A DNA stretch of 7,239 bases from Bryobacteraceae bacterium (GCA_014379815.1 JACMLA010000082.1:1-7239), one strand, 5' to 3'; shown: positions 1-6,660, counted from the first letter of the stretch. Made by a program: numbers and translations. Notes: generated by a model from the letters alone, not told the origin.

Positions 1-84
1 AGCAATACCGTGCACTTCAAAGCTGCTCTCGAGATCACTAAAGAGGCGACCGCAGCGTACGACAAAGCCTATCCTCTTAAGTAG
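1..84 (+). CDS. C-terminal end of an unidentified protein (5' end outside window)
   Basis: Frame 1 is open from the first base and ends at a TAG at 82-84, giving 27 C-terminal residues. The tail is rich in Ala and Lys (it ends in AAYDKAYPLK) and looks helical and soluble, with no membrane segment. I do not recognise the family from so short a fragment. The case for it being real is its junction with the next gene: the Shine-Dalgarno of the downstream gene (AGGAG, 83-87) overlaps this stop codon and the next ATG is only 11 bases on, a typical operon junction. The two genes are therefore probably co-transcribed and perhaps functionally linked. The alternative is that the open frame is chance, since 27 codons is short. 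Confidence 0.6.
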   Translation, partial: SNTVHFKAALEITKEATAAYDKAYPLK

Positions 85-87
85 GAG
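83..87 (+). promoter_or_regulatory. Shine-Dalgarno AGGAG for the 96..614 gene, overlapping the upstream stop
   Basis: AGGAG lies 8 bases before the ATG at 96 and shares bases with the TAG stop (82-84) of the preceding gene. This fixes the start of the downstream gene and suggests translational coupling. Confidence 0.75.
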
Positions 88-95
88 AGCTGCTA

Positions 96-614
96 ATGAG
101 CTACCTCGAGGGCTACGGGGTCGGGCAGGCTCGTCAGGAACGTCTTGTCGCTATTATCTTCGCCTCTTTGATCGCTGTAATTCTGGCAGGAGTTGTTTTT
201 TACTTCTGGCAGCGGGACCGGACCGAAACGCAGAAAGTTTCCGCATTCCTTGATGCTCTCCGCATTGGGGACCACAAAGCTGCGTACACGTTCTGGGGTT
301 GTTCGTACGAGCAGCCCTGTCGGGATTATCCGTACAGCCGTTTTCTTGAAGATTGGGGAACGTCCACTGCCCGGCTCGATGCGGTGTCGGCGCGGTCTGA
401 CGGTGGACAACATTGCAAAGCGGGCAGAATCGAAGTCGTAAGGTATTCCGATCAGCGGGAAGTGCAGTTGTGGGTGGAGCGCAAGACCCAGGTCATCGGG
501 TACGCTCCGTGGCCTATCGATACCGGAGCGCCGAAAGACTTCGCAACCAGACTTCGGCGCATTATGCGCGACCTCGTCGGGGACTGTGCTCCGACACCGA
601 TGAAAGTTCCCTAG
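96..614 (+). CDS. Single-pass membrane-anchored protein of unknown function (172 aa)
   Basis: I do not recognise a named family. The protein starts with about 16 mostly polar residues, followed by one strong hydrophobic helix at about residues 17-38 and then a basic/polar stretch (QRDRTETQK). The rest, about residues 44-172, is a soluble domain. The order of charges and hydrophobic residues suggests a bitopic protein with its C-terminal domain outside the cytoplasm; this is inferred. The start of the soluble domain (VSAFLDALRIGDHKAAYTFW) resembles the helical opening of small NTF2-like/DUF4878-type domains, in which a helix is followed by a 'grow or shrink by one' loop and a curved sheet. That is a weak resemblance only. 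Four cysteines (69, 75, 107, 164) sit in the outer domain and could form two disulfides. The start is supported by AGGAG 8 bases upstream. The gene is convergent with the flagellar operon and probably belongs to a separate operon with the gene ending at 84. A longer minus-strand open frame (93..794) covers it but conflicts with fliM. Confidence 0.8.
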   Translation: MSYLEGYGVGQARQERLVAIIFASLIAVILAGVVFYFWQRDRTETQKVSAFLDALRIGDHKAAYTFWGCSYEQPCRDYPYSRFLEDWGTSTARLDAVSARSDGGQHCKAGRIEVVRYSDQREVQLWVERKTQVIGYAPWPIDTGAPKDFATRLRRIMRDLVGDCAPTPMKVP

Positions 615-627
615 AAGCGGTTGCCTG
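615..627. other. Convergent 13-bp gap between the hypothetical gene and fliM
   Basis: The plus-strand stop TAG (612-614) and the fliM stop TAG (628-630 on the minus strand) are separated by 13 bases. No GC-rich hairpin with a T-tract is seen on either strand. The nearest symmetric element is a perfect 10-bp palindrome, TCAGCGCTGA (635-644), inside the last fliM codons. It has no loop and no T-tract, so it is not a standard intrinsic terminator. The two transcripts may overlap at their 3' ends, or may end by Rho. Confidence 0.5.
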
Positions 628-1590
628 CTAAAGCTCAGCGCTGATTCCGACTGCCTTGCGTCCACCTGAGATCTGAATCTGACCGCGCCATTTTGGCAAT
701 TGGTTGACCAGAAGCGACACCGGCTCGGTCGTCCTCTGATCGAACTGCAGAATGTCGCCTTCAGCAAGATCCAGCAGATCGTCAAACCGCACAACCGAGC
801 CTTCGACCCGGGCCTCTAAATCGACGCTGGCACCGCTGACGAGAGCGAGGGTGCGTTCGATTTCATCCTCGGTTGCACTGGAGCGGCGCGCCGTCCATTG
901 CTGATCGAAATTGTGACGCAACTGCTTGACGATGCTGGATGGAATTCCGATATTCATCATCCCCGACGTGTCCCCGATCTGGATCTCGGTCGCGATACTC
1001 ACGACCGCTTCGTTAGGCGGGAGTACGTGCAGCAAGCCAGGCTCTGTCTCGTTGCTCTCGATGACAAAGTCCACAGCGGCGACGCTCTGCCAGGATAACG
1101 ACAGATTCTGCAGGATCAGCGCGAGCAAAGTATTTAGGATTTGCTGCTCAATCAGTGTCATTTCCCGCTGGATGATCAGGGGCTTAATCTTACCGCCTCC
1201 GAGAAGGTTTTCAATCATCGGAAACGCCAGCGCGGGGTTCATTTCCAGGATGCCGATGCCATCGAAAGGAGTGATTCGCAGCACGGACAGACAAGTCGGC
1301 GAGGGCAGACAGGCCATCAGCTCACGGAAGGAAAGCTGTTCCACCGAAATCAAATTGACGTTGACGTACGTTCGCAGATAGGCTGACAAGCTCGATGCCA
1401 GACTACGCGAGAATGTGTCGTGAACACCGCGCAAGGCACGAATCTGCTCCTTTGGAATTCGGTCAGAGCGGCGAAAATCATACTTCTGCGCAAGCGCCAT
1501 TCGGGACGCGGGAGTTGCTGCTCCGCTCTGTGACTGAAAGAGCGCGTCTATGTCTTCTTGCGAGAGTGCGTGGCTGTTGCCTTCCATCAT
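628..1590 (-). CDS. fliM: Flagellar motor switch protein FliM
   Basis: FliM forms the middle of the cytoplasmic C-ring. It binds FliG and FliN and receives CheY-P, which switches rotor direction. At 320 residues it has normal family length. The N-terminus carries the CheY-binding segment LSQEDIDALF (residues 9-18), followed by a flexible linker. The CheC-like middle domain runs from about 37 to 230 and includes YDFRRSDRIPKEQ, the LPSPT loop (95-99), the glycine turn LLGGGK (129-134) and REMTLIEQQIL (142-152). The C-terminal SpoA/FliN-like domain is about 240-316. The glycine turn reads GGGK where most family members have GGxG. Two tandem ATG codons open the gene; AGGAG (1599-1603) lies 8 bases before the first. 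The ATG directly follows the TAA of the sigma gene in the same frame. It is the last gene of the operon here, and no fliN/fliY follows, so FliN must be encoded elsewhere. Confidence 0.97.
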   Translation of the reverse strand: MMEGNSHALSQEDIDALFQSQSGAATPASRMALAQKYDFRRSDRIPKEQIRALRGVHDTFSRSLASSLSAYLRTYVNVNLISVEQLSFRELMACLPSPTCLSVLRITPFDGIGILEMNPALAFPMIENLLGGGKIKPLIIQREMTLIEQQILNTLLALILQNLSLSWQSVAAVDFVIESNETEPGLLHVLPPNEAVVSIATEIQIGDTSGMMNIGIPSSIVKQLRHNFDQQWTARRSSATEDEIERTLALVSGASVDLEARVEGSVVRFDDLLDLAEGDILQFDQRTTEPVSLLVNQLPKWRGQIQISGGRKAVGISAEL

Positions 1591-2316
1591 TTAAGAGGCT
1601 CCTGCATGCCTGCGCGGGCCCAGGCGAAATTCGAGAAAACTGCGCAATCTTAAAATTGCCTGGACCTTGAGTTGCGAAACACGGGAAAGATGAAGGCCGA
1701 TGACGCGGCCGATTTCTGCCAGTGTCAACTCACGGCTGAAGTATAAGTCGATGACTAGACGTTCAGTCTCGGGCAAACCGCGGATACCGTCTGCCAGCAA
1801 CTGCCGCATTTCGCTTTTCTCTACCGTCACACCCGGATCTTCCTGGCGCGGGTCTGCCAGGAATGCAAGCAAGCCGTTTTCGTGGTCTTCTGAAGCGAAG
1901 CTGTCGAGACTTCCTAAAGTTACGCCGCGAAGATCGCTCAGCATCTGCTGGTATTGTCCGAGAGATACTGACAGCGCTTCTGCGATCTCTTCTTCACTCG
2001 GGGATCGTCCGTTTGTCTGTTCCAGCGAGGCAATGGTTTGCTGCACAATCCTTCCCTGTTTACGCTTGTGTGGGTCGACTCCGTCGAGCCCTCTGATGCT
2101 GTCGAGAATCGCACCCCGGATGCGTATTCCGGCATAAGTCTTCAATGACGCGTTCCGTCCGGGGTCGTAGTTATCGATCGCCTGAATCAGACCGACGACA
2201 CCGGTAGATACGAGATCCTCTTCGCAGATGCATGCGGGAAGCCGCTCATGTAAGCTTGCGGCGATCCAGCGCACTTGCGGAAGGTGCTCCAGTATCAGCT
2301 GGTCACGATCCATCAC
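1591..2316 (-). CDS. fliA: Sigma-28 family flagellar RNA polymerase sigma factor (FliA/WhiG type)
   Basis: This alternative sigma factor is expected to direct transcription of late flagellar genes (flagellin, motor and chemotaxis genes) and in many species is held in check by FlgM. At 241 residues it has the usual FliA length and the domain set of group 3 sigma factors. Region 2 is about 5-78, with EEDLVSTGVVGLIQAIDNYD and the RNASLKTYAGIRIRGAILD block that recognises the -10 element. Region 3 is about 85-130. Region 4 is about 178-228, with a helix-turn-helix containing LTLAEIGRVIGL (197-208) followed by SRVSQLKVQAILRLR. There is no region 1.1. The first codon is GTG (2316), immediately followed by ATG (2313); either may be used. 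No Shine-Dalgarno lies within about 20 bases upstream. The flhF stop is about 10 bases away, so translation probably depends on ribosomes finishing flhF. Some annotators would name it whiG or sigD. No anti-sigma gene is visible in this window. Confidence 0.95.
   Translation of the reverse strand: MMDRDQLILEHLPQVRWIAASLHERLPACICEEDLVSTGVVGLIQAIDNYDPGRNASLKTYAGIRIRGAILDSIRGLDGVDPHKRKQGRIVQQTIASLEQTNGRSPSEEEIAEALSVSLGQYQQMLSDLRGVTLGSLDSFASEDHENGLLAFLADPRQEDPGVTVEKSEMRQLLADGIRGLPETERLVIDLYFSRELTLAEIGRVIGLHLSRVSQLKVQAILRLRSFLEFRLGPRRHAGAS
1599..1603 (-). promoter_or_regulatory. Shine-Dalgarno AGGAG for fliM, inside the end of the sigma gene
   Basis: AGGAG on the minus strand lies 8 bases before the first fliM ATG (1590), within the last codons of the sigma gene. 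It supports the start at 1590 and allows independent initiation of fliM despite the zero-base gap. Confidence 0.75.
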
Positions 2317-2326
2317 TGTGGTGGTT

Positions 2327-3520
2327 TCAGGCGGCAGAAACCGTGCTCCTTTCGCCGCGGGTGTTCACGACCGGACAGAGCAGGGAAGTGACGTCAAACT
2401 CGGCCAGATCTTCTGGAATGAATGGACCAGTGCCTGCAAACGAGAAAGGCATTTCGTGACGAAGCGCGAGTCCAATCACCGGTCGGCAGGAAGCAGCCGA
2501 ATCGGTATAATTCACTGCGATGCGGGAGGGAAGCAGGGGACGGAACCGGTCGAAGTTCGCCTTCAGATCCGCGGGAGACATGGTTGCCGGCAATACCAGC
2601 TGCACATCAATCTCGGGATGCTTCGCCAGCACGGCCGTGAACTCCACTGCTTCCGCGAAATCGGCAGGAGACAGTCCGGGCGTGTCGATGAGAATCATGC
2701 CTGCTTCGCGATGCGCTTCCAGAGTTTGCGCAAGGGAAGTACCTGTTTCCAGAACGTCAATGGGGACCGCCATACCCGCTGCGTAGCTTTCCAGCGCGAT
2801 AGCGCCACCAGCCCTGCTCCCGTCCAGCGTAATCAGTCGCAAAGGCCGCCGAGCCGTAAGGCCGTAATGGACAGCAAGCTTCACCAGCAAACTTGTCTTG
2901 CCCACTCCAGGAGGTCCAACCAGAGCTGTAATACGCCTTGGAGCGGCATTGCGTCCGAGATTCGCATCTATGGAAGTCCGTGCATCCAGTTCGCGGATCA
3001 GTGCCGAAGCGGCATCGGTGTCCCGCAAACGTCGCTTAACGCCGCTAACGATCTCGGCCGCGAGGCTGTGTCCGAATCCATCGACGATCAGCTCTTCACG
3101 CATCTGATTGAGAACTGTGTCTTCCTTGTTCTTGTTCGGAGCAATGGCTTCACGGATGCTGTCGATTCGCTTTCTGAATGCTGAGGGGCGCGCGCCTGCG
3201 TCCGGTTTGTCTTTCAACTCAGGTTGCTGCAGAGTCGGTGCTGGGGCTGCTTCCTGACGGACCGCAGATTCAGGACGGACCGCAGGAATGCGTCGCACGA
3301 CAGGCGCTGCGGCAGTTGCTTCCGGTTTCGGAGTTGCAGCGCTTCGAATGGTTCGCTGCATTGCTGGAACGACCCCGCATACAACTTCGTATTTGCCGGG
3401 CAAACCCTCCGCGGCGTCTACCTGGCGGGATGCAAGGATCGACGCATCCGCGCCTAGTTCTTCCCGGGCACCTTGCAAGGCTTCGCGAATTGTCGAGCCG
3501 TAATAGGACTTGAATTCCAT
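2327..3520 (-). CDS. flhF: Flagellar placement GTPase FlhF (SRP family) with divergent nucleotide-binding motifs
   Basis: FlhF is a GTPase related to Ffh and FtsY that usually sets the site and number of flagella at the cell pole. I place the start at ATG 3520 (397 aa): GGAG (3526-3529) lies 5 bases before it, and the protein then opens MEFKSYYGSTIREALQGARE, matching the usual FlhF N-terminus followed by EELGADASIL. A GTG at 3535 would add five residues and overlap the flhA stop. Domains are a basic/Ala-Pro-rich linker (about 58-115) after the B domain, an N domain (about 125-190), and a G domain with P-loop GPPGVGKT (202-209) and DTPG (279-282). Two motifs are unusual. The family DTxRxxAxEQL block reads DGSRAGGAIAL from D233, and the TKxD guanine-specificity motif reads NYTD (337-340), lacking the lysine. 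The following GTGPFIPEDL segment is conserved. The gene sits 11 bp after flhA and about 10 bp before the sigma gene; flhG, its usual partner and neighbour, is absent here. Confidence 0.93.
   Translation of the reverse strand: MEFKSYYGSTIREALQGAREELGADASILASRQVDAAEGLPGKYEVVCGVVPAMQRTIRSAATPKPEATAAAPVVRRIPAVRPESAVRQEAAPAPTLQQPELKDKPDAGARPSAFRKRIDSIREAIAPNKNKEDTVLNQMREELIVDGFGHSLAAEIVSGVKRRLRDTDAASALIRELDARTSIDANLGRNAAPRRITALVGPPGVGKTSLLVKLAVHYGLTARRPLRLITLDGSRAGGAIALESYAAGMAVPIDVLETGTSLAQTLEAHREAGMILIDTPGLSPADFAEAVEFTAVLAKHPEIDVQLVLPATMSPADLKANFDRFRPLLPSRIAVNYTDSAASCRPVIGLALRHEMPFSFAGTGPFIPEDLAEFDVTSLLCPVVNTRGERSTVSAA
3256..3285 (-). repeat. Two copies of a 12-bp repeat in the FlhF linker
   Basis: GACGGACCGCAG (plus-strand sense) occurs at 3256-3267 and again at 3274-3285, with an 18-bp period. 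On the coding strand it encodes AVRPES followed by AVRQEA in the Ala/Pro-rich linker of FlhF (about residues 80-91). It is most simply a small in-frame duplication in a disordered segment. Confidence 0.7.
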
Positions 3521-3525
3521 GCTCA

Positions 3526-3529
3526 CTCC
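3526..3529 (-). promoter_or_regulatory. Shine-Dalgarno GGAG deciding the flhF start
   Basis: GGAG on the minus strand is 5 bases upstream of the ATG at 3520 and downstream of the alternative GTG at 3535. It therefore favours the shorter protein, whose N-terminus also fits the FlhF family better. Confidence 0.7.
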
Positions 3530-3531
3530 AC

Positions 3532-5595
3532 TCACTGAATCAATCCGAGCGATTGGACCTTAAGGCCGCCCGGTATTTCGTTATGCGACAGAATATGCAA
3601 GTTCGGCAGACTGTTCTCCAGATATTGCCGAACGAAGTAGCGCGCGCCGGCGCTTACGATGAGCACCGCTGGTGTATGTGGACTATCAATGTTTCGCGTC
3701 ACTTTTGTAATGAGATCTCTCGCGGTTTGAGGCGCCAGAGTAGCCACACTGTTTAGTTCCGAATGCTCGATAGTCTTCTCAATGGAATGTTCAAGATTCG
3801 GATCGAGGAACCACGCCTTTAAGTCCCCGGTAGCGGAGAGCAGAGGTTTCACCAGTGTTCTGCGTAAAGCCTGGCGAACGTACTCGGTTAACAGGACCGG
3901 ATTGCGGGTAGTCGCCGCTACTTCGCCCAGCGCTTCCATGATGGAAAGACCGTCACGAATGGAGACCTGTTCCCGAAGCAGGTTTTGCAGGACGCGCTGA
4001 ACTGCGGCCAGCGAGAGGAGCTTGGGTGTCAGTTCCTCCACCGCTTTGGGTGCTTCCTGACCAACACGGTCGCAGAACGCTTTGGCGTCCTGACGCGAGA
4101 AGATCTCGTGCGCACTGCTCTTCACGAGTTCAGAGAGGTGCGTCCCCAGAACATTCAGCGAATCGACAACGGTGTATCCGGCCATGCGTGCTGCTTCCGC
4201 GCGGTCCGCCGTGATCCACAGTGCCGGTACACCAAAGGCCGGATCGGACGTGGCAATGCCATCCATTCCGCTGGACCGCGGCGTTGTGATTGCCAGTTCG
4301 CAGCCTTGCTTCAGTTCGAAGCGACCGGCCTCTCCGCCCTTTATCAGCAGGACGTATTCCCGTGGCTTCAGCATCATGTTGTCGGTCACGCGAACGGGCG
4401 GCAGCAGGAAGCCGCTGTTGCCGGCGAAGTGCCTCCGAATGGCAGAGATCTTTTGAATCAGGGGCGAGGTAGCGCCACCGGTTACGAGACCAATCAGACC
4501 GCCGCCGACTTCGATCGACATGGCGTCTACTTTCATCAGCGCCTCAAGATTTTCTTTCGCTGGCGTAGCGGGCAGTGCGTCCGTGGCGTCAACTTCGGGC
4601 TTGTCTTTCGCTTTCTTCAGCCGCCATGCCATGGTGCCCAGGCCACCGGCAAGGGCAAGAAACGGAATTGCAGGCAAACCAGGGAACGCCGCGAGGACCA
4701 CGAGGACTCCGCTGGCGAGGAAAAGAGGTTCTGGCTGGCCGAAGATCTGTTTCTGAAAGTCCGCACCGAGGCGTTGCTCGGAACTGGCGCGGGTTACGAT
4801 AACCGCGCCCGCGACCGAGATCATCAGCGCGGGAATCACGGTCACCAGGCCATCACCAATCGTCAGTACGGTGTAAGTCTGGATTGCTTTCTGCAATTCC
4901 ATTCCGTGCTGGAACACACCAATCAAAAACCCGGCGACGATGTTGATGACAGTAATCAGGATTGCGGCCAGAGCATCGCGCTGTGTGAAACGCGAGGCAC
5001 CATCCATGGCGCCGTAAAATTCTGCTTCAGCACCCAACTCTTTGCGTCGCTTGCGCGCTTCGATTTCATCGATCAGGCCGGCATTCAGGTCCGCATCGAT
5101 AGACATCTGTTTCCCTGGCAAAGCGTCGAGGGTAAATCGGGCAGTCACCTCAGAGATACGGACCGCACCATGGTTGATAACAACGTACTGGATTGCGATC
5201 AGGACAAGGAAGATCACTACACCGACGATGTAATTACCACCAACAACAAAGTTCCCGAAAGCCTCGATGACATGGCCAGCGGCGGTAGTGCCAGTGCTTC
5301 CATTGAGGAGAATCAGTCTTGATGAGGAGATGTTGAGAGCGAGTCGAAACAGGGTTAGCAACAGCAGAGTCGTAGGGAAAACCGTGAAGTCGGTGGGCTT
5401 GTTGAGATACATAGCCACCATCAGGACGACCACCGAGAGCATGATGTCGATCACGATCAGCAGATCCAGCAGGATGGCCGGCAAAGGCGTGATCATCGCA
5501 AGGATGATTGCCAGCACGCCTACTGGGACCAGCATCTCGGTCCAGTTCCAGCCTGAAGTCTTTACGGCCATTGAGTTCGTTTCTGCCAAATTCAT
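3532..5595 (-). CDS. flhA: Flagellar type III export gate protein FlhA
   Basis: FlhA is the large inner-membrane component of the flagellar export gate. It forms a cytoplasmic ring that docks chaperone-substrate complexes and helps use the proton motive force. At 687 residues it is full length. The N-terminal half has about eight hydrophobic segments (near 21-40, 42-63, 73-90, 117-140, 208-228, 243-266, 290-307, 309-325). The FHIPEP-family signature lies in the loop after the fourth segment: RISEVTARFTLDALPGKQM (146-164), followed by SIDADLNAGLIDEIEARKRR and then AEFYGAMDGASRF (191-203). An acidic/Pro/Ala linker (about 327-350) leads to the cytoplasmic domains (about 355-687). The ATG at 5595 directly follows the flhB TAA with no gap and in the same frame. 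Its Shine-Dalgarno is weak (GGGG, 3 bases away), so coupling to flhB is likely. An internal ATG at residue 9 has no better ribosome site. The stop is 11 bp before flhF. Confidence 0.97.
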   Translation of the reverse strand: MNLAETNSMAVKTSGWNWTEMLVPVGVLAIILAMITPLPAILLDLLIVIDIMLSVVVLMVAMYLNKPTDFTVFPTTLLLLTLFRLALNISSSRLILLNGSTGTTAAGHVIEAFGNFVVGGNYIVGVVIFLVLIAIQYVVINHGAVRISEVTARFTLDALPGKQMSIDADLNAGLIDEIEARKRRKELGAEAEFYGAMDGASRFTQRDALAAILITVINIVAGFLIGVFQHGMELQKAIQTYTVLTIGDGLVTVIPALMISVAGAVIVTRASSEQRLGADFQKQIFGQPEPLFLASGVLVVLAAFPGLPAIPFLALAGGLGTMAWRLKKAKDKPEVDATDALPATPAKENLEALMKVDAMSIEVGGGLIGLVTGGATSPLIQKISAIRRHFAGNSGFLLPPVRVTDNMMLKPREYVLLIKGGEAGRFELKQGCELAITTPRSSGMDGIATSDPAFGVPALWITADRAEAARMAGYTVVDSLNVLGTHLSELVKSSAHEIFSRQDAKAFCDRVGQEAPKAVEELTPKLLSLAAVQRVLQNLLREQVSIRDGLSIMEALGEVAATTRNPVLLTEYVRQALRRTLVKPLLSATGDLKAWFLDPNLEHSIEKTIEHSELNSVATLAPQTARDLITKVTRNIDSPHTPAVLIVSAGARYFVRQYLENSLPNLHILSHNEIPGGLKVQSLGLIQ

Positions 5596-6657
5596 TTACC
5601 CCGGAATGTTTCGGTGCCCGCTGATGCGGTATACGTATGCAAGTACTTCGGCTATTGCTCGGTAGAAATCGGGCGGGATGTCCTGTCCAACCTCCACCGA
5701 CCCATATAGTGCGCGGGCCAAAGGCGGATTCTCCACGATCATTACGTTGTGTTCCCGGGCAATCTCACGAATCCTGGCGGCGAGGTAGTTGCGACCCTTC
5801 GCAACCACCTTCGGGGAAGCCATTGTCTTCGGGTCATAGCGGATAGCAACGGCGTAGTGAGTCGGGTTGACGATAATCGCGGTAGCCGTTGGCACGTCCT
5901 GCATCATGCGCTTCCGCAACAGCTCACGGCGCAAACGGCGTACTCGTGCTTTGATGTGTGGATCGCCGTCGCTGTCCTTCATCTCGCGACGAATTTCCTC
6001 TTTCGACATACGAAGACCCTTCTCGTAGGACATTCGCTGTCTGAACCCCTGGACCAGACCGACAAAAAGCAGTACGATCGCGGATTTCCAGAGGACGGAC
6101 GCAAGTAACTCGCCAAGAACTCCAAGTGCTGTCCGTGCGGAGGAAAGAGTAAGCGTCAGCAGAGTAGGCAACTGAGCCATGGCCATGCTGTGGACGATCC
6201 AGAGCAAGAGGAGCATCAGGACCAGAGCCTGGAGAGCCTGAGGAAGATTCTGTTTCGTTATCTGCTTGAGTCGCGATAGCGGGTTGAGCCGGCTAAAGTC
6301 TGGCGCCAGAGCACCGAGGTGCAGTCCAAAGTTCGTAACGCCCATCTGGAAAGCCACCGTCGCAATGAACAACAGCGCAGCGGTAATGCCCAGGGGTAAG
6401 AATGCGGAGACGACAAGTCCCTGAGAGTAGTGGATGAGGTCCGAAGCCGTCCATTCCGCCCGAAAGGCAGGGCGCAGTGCAGCCTGAAATCCTCTCTCAA
6501 TGTCTGTAAACCAGACTTGCGCCGAGCGTGTGATCAGGAAAACCAGAACCAGAAATTGAAGAGCATTGACGAGCTCCTTCGCTGCTGGAAACTGACCTTT
6601 GTCCCGAGCTTGTTTGAGCTTTTGCTGGGTAGGTTTTTCTGTGCGCTCGCCCGACAT
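5596..6657 (-). CDS. flhB: Flagellar export gate/substrate-specificity switch protein FlhB
   Basis: FlhB is an inner-membrane export gate protein that changes substrate class from rod/hook to filament type after the hook reaches its length. At 353 residues it is the usual size. The N-terminus (ERTEKPTQQKLKQARDKGQF, 4-23) is the typical charged start. Four hydrophobic segments follow at about 31-48, 80-105, 140-160 and 180-204. ALAPDFSRLNPLSRLKQI (116-133) is the conserved loop before the third segment. The cytoplasmic domain contains the self-cleavage motif NPTH (264-267), cut between Asn and Pro, followed by HYAVAIRYD, KVVAKG and ENPPLARALY. The residues needed for cleavage are therefore intact. 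The start has GAGG 9 bases upstream, inside the end of fliR. The ATG is three bases after the fliR TAA and in the same frame. Confidence 0.97.
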   Translation of the reverse strand: MSGERTEKPTQQKLKQARDKGQFPAAKELVNALQFLVLVFLITRSAQVWFTDIERGFQAALRPAFRAEWTASDLIHYSQGLVVSAFLPLGITAALLFIATVAFQMGVTNFGLHLGALAPDFSRLNPLSRLKQITKQNLPQALQALVLMLLLLWIVHSMAMAQLPTLLTLTLSSARTALGVLGELLASVLWKSAIVLLFVGLVQGFRQRMSYEKGLRMSKEEIRREMKDSDGDPHIKARVRRLRRELLRKRMMQDVPTATAIIVNPTHYAVAIRYDPKTMASPKVVAKGRNYLAARIREIAREHNVMIVENPPLARALYGSVEVGQDIPPDFYRAIAEVLAYVYRISGHRNIPG

Positions 6658-6660
6658 TAC

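Noticed and set aside
576..595. A hairpin (GTCGG...CCGAC, about 7 bp with one wobble pair, 6-base loop) as terminator of the plus-strand operon.
   Set aside because: It lies inside the coding region, is not followed by a T-tract, and is no better than chance hairpins in GC-rich coding sequence.
93..794. A 233-codon minus-strand open frame over the 96..614 gene and the end of fliM.
   Set aside because: It overlaps conserved fliM coding sequence in another frame on the same strand and has no domain. The plus-strand gene has a good ribosome site, an operon-like junction and a clean membrane anchor.
1650..1705. A possible sigma-28 promoter on the plus strand (GCCGATGA near 1695).
   Set aside because: No TAAA-like -35 element lies at about 15-bp spacing. 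It sits antisense within the sigma gene and there is no gene to serve.
2228..3184. A 318-codon plus-strand open frame antisense to flhF and the start of the sigma gene.
   Set aside because: It has low-complexity composition (Arg, Ser, Gln, Cys) and no recognisable domain, and it spans two genes with clear families on the other strand.
3521..3535. GTG at 3535 as the flhF start, overlapping the flhA stop.
   Set aside because: The five extra residues (MSGVS) do not fit the family N-terminus, and the GGAG ribosome site lies downstream of that GTG, at the right distance for the ATG at 3520.
3985..5322. A 445-codon open frame on the plus strand, antisense to flhA.
   Set aside because: It lies wholly inside flhA, whose homology is unmistakable. 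The product is rich in Gln, His, Arg and Cys with no domain pattern, and it is explained by the codon bias of flhA read in reverse.
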